From: Gracilibacteraceae bacterium | GTDB lineage: Bacteria; Bacillota; Desulfitobacteriia; Desulfitobacteriales; Syntrophobotulaceae | DNA length: 5,033 nt | Assembly (NCBI GenBank): GCA_031263945.1 | Contig: JAISEW010000253.1 | Location: forward strand, 1 to 5,033 | Direction: 5' to 3' | Shown here: positions 1-5,033 of the stretch, piece by piece | How the letters are laid out: each line of letters starts with the position of its first letter | Position numbering within the stretch: position 1 is the first letter of the stretch | Notes under the pieces: generated by a model | The model's input: the letters and a program-made list of their open reading frames with translations, nothing else | What the model was told of the DNA's origin: nothing | The model's database searches: none | Translations under genes and position numbers: made by a program

Positions 1-63
1 TGTGATTGGCTCATTGTGATCTTGTCCTTTTCCATGTACCCATCATACTCCATTTTGAGAGAG

Positions 64-80
64 AGGGGACATATTCCCTT
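64..80. repeat. Short inverted repeat in the leader region
   Basis: GGGA (66-69) and TCCC (75-78) are perfect inverted arms around a five-base centre. One G-T pair (65/79) and one A-T pair (64/80) extend them. It lies just before the larger palindrome at 85-115. It could be another operator half or part of the end of an upstream transcript. There is no clear T-tract, so a terminator call is not supported. Confidence 0.25.
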
Positions 81-84
81 GATA

Positions 85-115
85 GTTTACAGGGTGACAA
101 TATCACTTGATAAAC
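85..115. promoter_or_regulatory. Imperfect 31-bp palindrome upstream of the operon promoter (candidate operator)
   Basis: An inverted repeat is centred on base 100. Outer arms GTTTA (85-89) and TAAAC (111-115) pair perfectly, inner arms GTGA (94-97) and TCAC (103-106) pair perfectly, and 99 pairs with 101. Ten of 15 positions are Watson-Crick and two more are G-T. A second palindrome, TATCA-CT-TGATA (101-112), overlaps the right half. It lies 21 bases before the -35 box and has no T-run after it, so it looks more like a protein-binding site than a terminator. The binding protein is unknown and the role is an inference. Confidence 0.35.
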
Positions 116-136
116 ACACTAAGCGGATAATTGGTG

Positions 137-165
137 TTGACAGAGCAGGCGGGGCGCGATAGAAT
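137..165 (+). promoter_or_regulatory. Sigma-A (sigma-70 type) promoter for the four-gene operon
   Basis: A perfect -35 box TTGACA (137-142) is followed after 17 bases by TAGAAT (160-165), a five-of-six match to the -10 consensus. A transcription start near 171-173 would leave a leader of roughly 22 bases before the TTG start at 195, enough to hold the ribosome binding site at 179-186. A consensus TATAAT also occurs at 165-170 but would sit 22 bases from the -35 box, so the 17-base pairing is preferred. No other convincing promoter was seen before the downstream plus-strand genes. Confidence 0.7.
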
Positions 166-178
166 ATAATAAGCTGAC

Positions 179-186
179 AGGGGGAG
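179..186 (+). promoter_or_regulatory. Ribosome binding site supporting a TTG start
   Basis: AGGGGGAG lies eight bases before the TTG at 195-197. No ATG or GTG start is available near this site in the same frame, and the receiver domain's first beta strand begins at once after TTG. The site therefore decides the start codon. Confidence 0.75.
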
Positions 187-194
187 ACTGGCGA

Positions 195-1118
195 TTGAAA
201 AAAAAGATATTGGTGATCGACGACAGCGTTTTTTTTCGCTCACAATTGTGCCGCATCATGAAAGAAGCGGAATATGATGTGCTGGAAGCCGCCGGCGGGC
301 GGGACGGTCTGGAGCAGACTGACCGGGAACGCCCCGATCTCGTGCTTCTGGATATTATCATGCCTCCGCCGGACGGCTTTGAGGTGTGTCGTATTCTGCG
401 CGACCGGGAGAGGCATAACCTGATGCCTATTATTTTGGTCACCTCCAACGCCAATCTGGAAGAAAAACTGACCGGTCTGGAACTGGGCGCGGACGACTAC
501 ATAACTAAACCTTTTAACGAGCGGGAACTCCTGAGCCGCGTGCGCAACACTCTGCGGCGCGTGGCCCGCAACCGGTCGGCCAATCCGCTGACGGGACTGT
601 CCGGCAACGTGGAGATCAAGGATGAGATAAACCGCCGCATCGCGCTGGAAAGCAAGTTCGCGGTCATATATATCGACATTGATAATTTCAAGCCTTTCAA
701 CGATATCTACGGATTTATGCGGGGCGACATGGCTATCAAACTCATGGCGGAGATTCTGAGATCTCTGGCGGGGCCGGATGATTTCATCGGCCATATCGGC
801 GGCGACGATTTTGTGATCATCACCGAGCCGGACGACGCGAGCGCGCTGTGTGAAGAATGTATCCGCCGGTTTGATGAAAAAATCGCTTCACTGTATGATC
901 AGGCGCATCTGGAGCAGGGGTTTATTTCCACGACCAACCGCAAGGGCCAGCCGGAAATATTCCCTATTTCCACTTTGTCGCTCAGCGTTGTTTCCAATAC
1001 GCACCGCAGTTTTTCCAATGAGTTGGAAATCGCCGACGTCGCTTCGGAGTTGAAGCATAAACTGAAGCAAATGTCTGGCAGTAACTATTTGATCGATAAG
1101 AGGAAATCGTTTTCTTAA
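195..1118 (+). CDS. Response regulator with receiver domain and GGDEF-family (GGDDF) output domain
   Basis: This is a predicted cytoplasmic signalling protein of 307 residues with a TTG start. Residues 1-120 are a CheY-like receiver with all key positions: acidic pair D9-D10, phospho-acceptor D53 in LLDIIMP, T83, and K105 in the ITKPF motif. Residues about 128-302 form a GGDEF-family domain: NPLTGLSGN at 130-138, metal-binding aspartate D161 in YIDIDNFK, N169-D170, and the signature GGDDF at 202-206. Known GGDEF enzymes make cyclic di-GMP from two GTP as dimers, often after receiver phosphorylation, as in PleD. Here the fourth signature residue is Asp instead of Glu, and the RxxD inhibitory site nine bases' worth of residues upstream is not conserved (GPDD at 193-196), so activity and product feedback are uncertain. 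No DNA-binding domain is present. The cognate kinase is not in the window. It is the first gene of the operon, 18 bases before the SPFH gene. Confidence 0.92.
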   Translation: MKKKILVIDDSVFFRSQLCRIMKEAEYDVLEAAGGRDGLEQTDRERPDLVLLDIIMPPPDGFEVCRILRDRERHNLMPIILVTSNANLEEKLTGLELGADDYITKPFNERELLSRVRNTLRRVARNRSANPLTGLSGNVEIKDEINRRIALESKFAVIYIDIDNFKPFNDIYGFMRGDMAIKLMAEILRSLAGPDDFIGHIGGDDFVIITEPDDASALCEECIRRFDEKIASLYDQAHLEQGFISTTNRKGQPEIFPISTLSLSVVSNTHRSFSNELEIADVASELKHKLKQMSGSNYLIDKRKSFS

Positions 1119-1136
1119 ACAAAGGGGTGGAAAATA

Positions 1137-2387
1137 ATGGGTATTATTAAAGCGGCAATCGGTTCCGTGAGCGGAGTTCTGGCTGATCAGTGGAAGGATT
1201 TTTTCAGCTGTGACGCCCTGAGCGCCGATGTTCTGGCGGCGAAGGGGCAAAAACGCGTCTCCAGGCGTTCTTCTAACACCCGGGGCGAGGACAATATCAT
1301 CACCGCCGGTTCCGGTATCGCCGTCGCGGACGGGCAGTGCATGATCATAGTCGATCAGGGCAAAGTGGCCGACGTCTGCGCCGAACCAGGCGAATATATT
1401 TATGACGCCTCGTCGGAACCGGCTCTTTTCTGCGGCGATTTGCGGGCGGGGATCGACGCTTCCCTGAAAAACATCAAGGCCCGTTTCGCCATGGGCGGCA
1501 GCCCGGGCAAGGACCAGCGCGTTTATTATTTCAACCTGAAGGAGATTATCGGCAATAAATACGGCACGCCGAATCCTCTGCCTTTTCGCGTGGTGGACGC
1601 GAACATCGGCTTGGACATCGATATCGCTATCCGGCTGCACGGGGAATATTCCTATAAACTCGTCGATCCGATCCTTTTTTATACCAACGTCTGCGGCAAT
1701 GTGGAACACACATATCACCGCGGTCAGCTGGACAGCATGCTGAAAACGGAATTGCTCACCGCTCTCCAACCGGCTTTCGCCAAGGTTTCCGAATTGGGGA
1801 TCCGCTACAGCGCGCTGCCGGGGCATACGGCGGAATTTGCCCAGGCGCTGAACGAGGTCCTCTCGCCCAAATGGACGCAGCTGCGCGGGATAGCCATCGC
1901 TTCCATCGGCGTCAACTCGGTTTCAGCCTCCGAAGAAGACGAGAACATGATCAAACAGCTGCAAAAGAGCGCGGTGATGCGCGACCCGGGTATGGCGGCC
2001 GCGGCGCTGGTCGGGGCGCAGGCGGACGCGATGCGGGCGGCGGCGGCCAATAAACAGGGAGCGATGACCGGTTTTATGGGGCTCGGCATGGCTCAGCAGG
2101 CCGGCGGCGCGAACGCGGGGGAGATGTTCGCTCTCCAGCAGAAACAGCAGCAACAGCAACAACAACAACAGCAACAGCAGCAGTCCCGTCAGGCGGCGGC
2201 CGGGGCGGGATCTTCGGACGCCTCGAACTGGACATGCGCCTGCGGCGCGGCAAATAAGGGCAATTTTTGCGCGGATTGCGGCAAGCCTCGGCCGGCGGCG
2301 AATATCCGCTGCGACAAATGCGGCTGGGCGCCGGAACCCGGCGGCAAGACCCCGAAATTCTGCCCGGAGTGCGGCGACCCTTTTTAA
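1137..2387 (+). CDS. SPFH/Band-7 domain protein (COG4260, YdjI-like) with polyQ tract and double zinc ribbon
   Basis: The protein has 416 residues and an ATG start with AAGGGGTGG (1122-1130) six bases ahead. Residues about 1-260 match my memory of the bacterial SPFH family often named 'virion core protein-like': an amphipathic-looking start (MGIIKAAIGSV), DQWKDFF, SGIAVADGQCMIIVDQGKV, KDQRVYYFNLKEI, PFRVVD and FYTNVCGNV. A helical region rich in Ala, Gln and Met follows (about 262-332), then 15 Gln in 16 residues (334-349). Two zinc ribbons end the protein, with cysteines C367, C369, C378, C381 and C392, C395, C409, C412. SPFH proteins form oligomers on the inner face of membranes, and B. subtilis YdjI helps bring PspA to the membrane together with YdjG and YdjH. 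A similar scaffold role here is inferred from the family and from the zinc-ribbon gene next door. No true transmembrane helix is seen. Confidence 0.9.
   Translation: MGIIKAAIGSVSGVLADQWKDFFSCDALSADVLAAKGQKRVSRRSSNTRGEDNIITAGSGIAVADGQCMIIVDQGKVADVCAEPGEYIYDASSEPALFCGDLRAGIDASLKNIKARFAMGGSPGKDQRVYYFNLKEIIGNKYGTPNPLPFRVVDANIGLDIDIAIRLHGEYSYKLVDPILFYTNVCGNVEHTYHRGQLDSMLKTELLTALQPAFAKVSELGIRYSALPGHTAEFAQALNEVLSPKWTQLRGIAIASIGVNSVSASEEDENMIKQLQKSAVMRDPGMAAAALVGAQADAMRAAAANKQGAMTGFMGLGMAQQAGGANAGEMFALQQKQQQQQQQQQQQQQSRQAAAGAGSSDASNWTCACGAANKGNFCADCGKPRPAANIRCDKCGWAPEPGGKTPKFCPECGDPF
2136..2183 (+). repeat. CAG/CAA codon repeat encoding a polyglutamine tract
   Basis: Sixteen consecutive codons are CAG or CAA except one AAA (Lys) at 2142-2144, giving 13 uninterrupted Gln codons at 2145-2183. 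The codons are mixed, with a pure run of four CAA at 2157-2168. The tract joins the SPFH/helical part of the protein to its zinc ribbons and is probably a flexible, length-variable linker. Confidence 0.95.
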
Positions 2388-2431
2388 GTGACATTGATTC
2401 TGGGTATTTAGAGGCGCCATGAGGAACAGCT

Positions 2432-3532
2432 ATGCCTGACGTTTTGGAGTATAAATGCCCCAGTTGCGGCGCGCCGCTCGTTTTTGACAGTGACAGCCAG
2501 TATATGCGCTGCGGTCATTGTGACAGCCGCTTTGAGACGGCTGTTCTGCAAGAATATGAAAAATCCAGATTCGGCGACGCGGACTGCGAGTGGGAGAGTT
2601 ACGGCCGTGATTCCGGCAGCGGCGATTGGCAGGCCGGGGAATGGGAAAAACTGCGGCTGGCCGTCTGCCCTTCCTGCGGCGGGGAATTGATCGGGGACGC
2701 CGTGACTATCGCCGCCGAGTGTCCGTATTGCGACAATGTGATGATTTTGCGCGAATCGGTGGAAGGACGTCTGCGTCCGGATCTGGTCGTCCCGTTTCAG
2801 TTGGACAAAGAAACGGCTGTGGCGGCCCTGAAAAAATTCTATCAGCGAAAACCGCTGCTGCCGCGTTTATTCAAAGAACAAAACCATATAGAGCGCGTCA
2901 GAGGCGTTTATGTTCCTTTCTGGCTTTTTGACTGCGACACGAGCGCGCGCATATCCTATAAGGCGACGCGCGTGTCCTCGCGCAGCGACTCCCGGTACAA
3001 TTATACCACGACGAGACATTATCACGTTCTGCGCGCCGGAGACGCCGGGTTTGCCCAGGTGCCGGTCGACGGCTCCGCCAAGATGGACGACGCCTTGATG
3101 GAAGCGCTGGAACCGTATGATTACCGGCAAAGCCAGCCTTTTTCCACTACATACCTGTCCGGGTTTCTCGCCGACCGCTATGACGTGGACGCGGCCGCCA
3201 GCGAAAAACGCGCGAACGAACGCATCCGCGCCAGCGTCCGCTCGCTGTTTGACGATACCGTGCGCAGCCGCGGCTACAGCTCTTACCATGTTGATTCCGT
3301 CAATATCCGGCTGAAAAACGGCGCCATCCGCTACGCCCTGTTGCCGGTCTGGCTGCTGAACACTAAATACAGGGGCAATGATTATTTGTTCGCGATGAAC
3401 GGGCAAACAGGCAAATTCGTCGGCCGGCTGCCCGTGGCCTGGGGGAAGTTCTGGGGCTGGTTTTTCGGTATTTTTCTCGGTCTTAGCGGCGTGGGCGCAG
3501 CTGTCGCCTGGCTGGCCGCCGGAGGTGTGTAA
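2432..3532 (+). CDS. Membrane-anchored protein with two N-terminal zinc ribbons (YdjG-like, TFIIB-type zinc ribbon family)
   Basis: The protein has 366 residues and an ATG start with TGAGGA (2420-2425) six bases ahead. The first zinc ribbon has C9, C12, C27, C30; the second has C79, C82, C97, C100, after an acidic Gly/Ser/Trp linker. The middle (about 110-335) is a soluble domain of unknown fold with motifs such as PDLVVPFQLDK, RVRGVYVPFWLFD and ALLPVWLLNTKY, which are typical of this family. A hydrophobic helix lies at about 341-362, near the C-terminus, so most of the chain is probably cytoplasmic with a tail anchor. Length is close to B. subtilis YdjG (about 340 residues, from memory), which is required with YdjH for membrane placement of the SPFH protein YdjI. 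It follows the SPFH gene by 44 bases without a terminator. The last three codons, GGA GGT GTG, double as the ribosome binding site of the next gene. The molecular function is not known. Confidence 0.85.
   Translation: MPDVLEYKCPSCGAPLVFDSDSQYMRCGHCDSRFETAVLQEYEKSRFGDADCEWESYGRDSGSGDWQAGEWEKLRLAVCPSCGGELIGDAVTIAAECPYCDNVMILRESVEGRLRPDLVVPFQLDKETAVAALKKFYQRKPLLPRLFKEQNHIERVRGVYVPFWLFDCDTSARISYKATRVSSRSDSRYNYTTTRHYHVLRAGDAGFAQVPVDGSAKMDDALMEALEPYDYRQSQPFSTTYLSGFLADRYDVDAAASEKRANERIRASVRSLFDDTVRSRGYSSYHVDSVNIRLKNGAIRYALLPVWLLNTKYRGNDYLFAMNGQTGKFVGRLPVAWGKFWGWFFGIFLGLSGVGAAVAWLAAGGV
3521..3527 (+). promoter_or_regulatory. Ribosome binding site inside the end of the zinc-ribbon gene
   Basis: GGAGGTG encodes the last Gly-Gly-Val of the upstream gene and lies five bases before the ATG at 3533. 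Its strength and position argue that the small downstream gene is translated from this ATG, probably coupled to termination at the TAA directly before it. Confidence 0.75.
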
Positions 3533-3856
3533 ATGCGAAGTTTGAGTGATTTCACTTTCAGCGGCGAGCTCCTTTTGCTCATAGGCGCCGGCGCTTTCGC
3601 GATTGCCTTGACGGCGGTGCTCGTCATGAAAGCGGGCATGAACCGGGCGCGCCCGCAAAATTCGGCGCATGAATATGTGAAATCCGGCAGTTTCATCGTC
3701 AGGGAAACGAAAGATATCTACCTCTACGAAACCACAACGAAAACGCCCCGGCCGCGTTCGTCTTCCGGCACAGGCGGCGGGCGCGCGGGAGGCGGCCGGC
3801 CCGGCGGCGGAGTTCGGACGGGCGGCTCGCGCGGGCACGGTAAGAGGGGACGTTAA
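3533..3856 (+). CDS. Small single-helix membrane protein resembling the C-terminal half of TPM-domain (YdjH/YgcG-like) proteins
   Basis: The protein has 107 residues. One transmembrane helix lies at about 12-32 (ELLLLIGAGAFAIALTAVLVM), followed by a positive patch (K33, R38, R40), which suggests the C-terminus faces the cytoplasm. Residues 33-75 (NRARPQNSAHEYVKSGSF, then DIYLYETTTK and PRPRSSS) resemble the segment after the membrane helix in TPM-domain proteins. A Gly/Arg/Ser-rich tail (76-107) completes the resemblance. Full-length relatives, such as B. subtilis YdjH at about 250 residues, carry a signal peptide and an extracytoplasmic TPM domain before this helix. Here that part is absent, and no TPM-like sequence is visible elsewhere in the window. 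The ATG follows the upstream TAA at once, in the same frame. The gene may be a functional short form or the remnant of an internal deletion. The family link is from remembered motifs, not a search. Confidence 0.7.
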   Translation: MRSLSDFTFSGELLLLIGAGAFAIALTAVLVMKAGMNRARPQNSAHEYVKSGSFIVRETKDIYLYETTTKTPRPRSSSGTGGGRAGGGRPGGGVRTGGSRGHGKRGR

Positions 3857-3862
3857 TGGGTA

Positions 3863-5033
3863 TCAATTGTTGTAGCCGAATATCCTAATCAGTTGTTTCC
3901 GTGAATAATGGTAGGCGCTGATAGGCATATTGCGCAAATCCATGGTGTTGGAGCAGATAAGATAATCGACGGTCCGACCGTCCGCGTCTTTGACCACCTC
4001 GGATATGACGACGATATGCCGCCAGGCGCCTTCCTCACTGCCCAGCAGGATCAGATCACCCAGCTGACCGGTCAAAAACGGCGCTTTGGCGTCGGCGACC
4101 AGACCATGTCCGGTGTTGCTCAGCGCGTAGCTCAAAAAACCCTCGACGCCCGCCCAGGAGACGGAACGCCCGCTGGCGGACTGCGCGCTGTTAGGCGTGG
4201 GGCCGTACCATTTCCACTGGCTGGTCCCGGTATGATCCATGGGGATGCCGCCGGCCAACAGGATTTGCGAGGTATAATTGGCGCAGTTGCCGCCGTAGCT
4301 GCTGTAGTCCGGCCAATCAGCGTTGCGGCTCCCGACCCATTTTTTGGCGTACGCCGCCGCCGCTTCCCGGTTATAATCGTGTTCCCAGCGGAAAGAGCCG
4401 GCGGGCGCCGTCTGTTCACGCAGCGCGGCGGCGCTCAGAACGTGAGCGTTGACGACCCGGTCGCGCTGCGCGTCAAGCGCCGTCGCTATATCGCCGCTAA
4501 CGTCGCTGCCGCCGCCGCGCAGCAGGGAAGCCATACTGCCCAATGCTACCCAGTTAGACGTGTCTATTTGCATATGGGAGTTTAATTTCCAGCCGCTGAT
4601 CGTCTGGGTCAAGGTGAAGCGGTGGCGTATGTTAAAAGATTCGGAATCCACGCCGGGGAAGGCCCGGAAGCGCTGGACCGAGTTTTCCAAGGCGGAAAGC
4701 GACAAGTCCCCGTTTTCCTCGGCGGTCACATCGGTAACAGTCAGTTTGTAGGTATAGGAGTCCAGCGACAGATCGCTCGCCTGCGCCATCCGCAGCCCCA
4801 CGGCGATCTGCCAGACGGTTTGCCGGGCCAGGGCCTGATCCCGCGCCCCAGCCGCGAACAAGGGCGAAGGGTCGGCGGCGTTCAGCGCCGCGAGGGATTC
4901 ATAATACAGATACAGATAATCCAGCAGCAACTGCTCCTGCGCGGGATCTAAGCGCCGCGTCGCGTCGCTTCCATAGGCGATAAGGCCCGTGCCTTTGGGC
5001 TCCCGTTTCACCGCGGCCGGCGCGGGCGGGGGC
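3863..5033 (-). CDS. Putative cysteine amidase (Amidase_6-type domain) with N-terminal accessory domain, partial at the window edge
   Basis: The stop is TGA at 3863-3865 and the frame stays open to the right edge. A GTG at 5009-5011 could start a 382-residue protein, but no ribosome binding site precedes it and the upstream codons read as Pro/Ala-rich (PPPAPAAV). The true start, perhaps with a signal peptide, is therefore probably outside. Numbering from that GTG, residues about 20-190 form a domain with helices then strands (LLLDYLYLYYESLAAL, YTYKLTVTDV, RHRFTLTQTISGWKL). Residues about 209-382 match the putative amidase domain common in Bacillota: DYNREAAAAYAKKW, GGNCANYTSQILLAGG with probable catalytic C243, the Trp-rich stretch WKWYGP, GDLILLG, and WRHIVVISEV with probable catalytic H332. 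Such proteins are thought to be secreted or wall-associated hydrolases of amide bonds, but the substrate is not established. The gene is convergent with the operon, with a gap of six bases. Confidence 0.8.
   Translation of the reverse strand, partial: PPPAPAAVKREPKGTGLIAYGSDATRRLDPAQEQLLLDYLYLYYESLAALNAADPSPLFAAGARDQALARQTVWQIAVGLRMAQASDLSLDSYTYKLTVTDVTAEENGDLSLSALENSVQRFRAFPGVDSESFNIRHRFTLTQTISGWKLNSHMQIDTSNWVALGSMASLLRGGGSDVSGDIATALDAQRDRVVNAHVLSAAALREQTAPAGSFRWEHDYNREAAAAYAKKWVGSRNADWPDYSSYGGNCANYTSQILLAGGIPMDHTGTSQWKWYGPTPNSAQSASGRSVSWAGVEGFLSYALSNTGHGLVADAKAPFLTGQLGDLILLGSEEGAWRHIVVISEVVKDADGRTVDYLICSNTMDLRNMPISAYHYSRKQLIRIFGYNN

Noticed and set aside
22..49. Second promoter, TTGTCC with CATACT
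   Set aside because: Both boxes are weak matches at 16-base spacing, and a consensus promoter lies closer to the gene.
85..120. Intrinsic terminator of an upstream gene
   Set aside because: The inverted repeat is broken by mismatches and is not followed by a T-run.
137..170. TTGACA paired with the perfect TATAAT at 165-170
   Set aside because: The spacer would be 22 bases, too long for a normal sigma-A promoter; TAGAAT at 160-165 gives 17.
888..1826. 312-codon minus-strand open frame across the first two genes
   Set aside because: It overlaps the end of the response regulator and much of the SPFH gene, both with clear family motifs and ribosome binding sites. Its translation shows no recognisable domain.
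2867..3838. 323-codon minus-strand open frame opposite the zinc-ribbon and small membrane genes
   Set aside because: It is a shadow of GC-rich codon use; the plus-strand proteins have zinc ribbons and membrane helices, and this frame has no recognisable motif.
2432..3856. Genes 3 and 4 as a single frameshifted or interrupted gene
   Set aside because: The two parts are in one frame with a plain TAA, the first part ends with a complete membrane helix as expected for its family, and the second has its own strong ribosome binding site and ATG.
3908..4585. 225-codon plus-strand open frame opposite the amidase gene
   Set aside because: The minus strand carries the amidase motifs here. The plus frame has no family resemblance and no good ribosome binding site.

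Overview
The window looks like a piece of a moderately GC-rich Bacillota (Firmicutes) chromosome. The evidence is strong AGGGGGAG- and GGAGGTG-type ribosome binding sites, a consensus sigma-A promoter, a TTG start, a YdjI/YdjG-like SPFH and zinc-ribbon gene pair, and an Amidase_6-type protein. A Negativicutes/Sporomusa-like host would fit, but this is an inference from composition and gene families and has not been tested.

Layout. Bases 1-194 are a non-coding leader. It holds several inverted and direct repeats (about 64-115), a sigma-A promoter (TTGACA at 137-142, TAGAAT at 160-165) and the ribosome binding site of the first gene. Four plus-strand genes follow with gaps of 18, 44 and 0 bases, which suggests one operon: (1) a response regulator with a GGDEF-family output domain, 195-1118; (2) an SPFH/Band-7 protein of the COG4260/YdjI type with a polyglutamine tract and two C-terminal zinc ribbons, 1137-2387; (3) a protein with two N-terminal zinc ribbons and a C-terminal membrane helix, YdjG-like, 2432-3532; (4) a small one-helix membrane protein with a Gly/Arg/Ser-rich tail, 3533-3856. 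The last resembles only the C-terminal half of the TPM-domain (YdjH-like) proteins usually found beside such genes. Six bases later a convergent minus-strand gene ends. It encodes an Amidase_6-type putative cysteine amidase and runs off the right edge of the window.

How they may work together. In Bacillus subtilis, YdjG, YdjH and YdjI are encoded with PspA. YdjI, the SPFH protein, needs YdjG and YdjH at the membrane and helps recruit PspA during envelope stress. Genes 2-4 look like a relative of this module. There is no pspA in the window, and the first position of the operon is held by a phospho-receiver/GGDEF protein. The most unusual points are the apparently missing TPM domain of gene 4, its exact in-frame abutment to gene 3 across one TAA codon, the signalling protein at the head of the operon, and the polyglutamine tract in the SPFH protein. 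No tRNA, rRNA, CRISPR array, insertion sequence or intrinsic terminator was seen.
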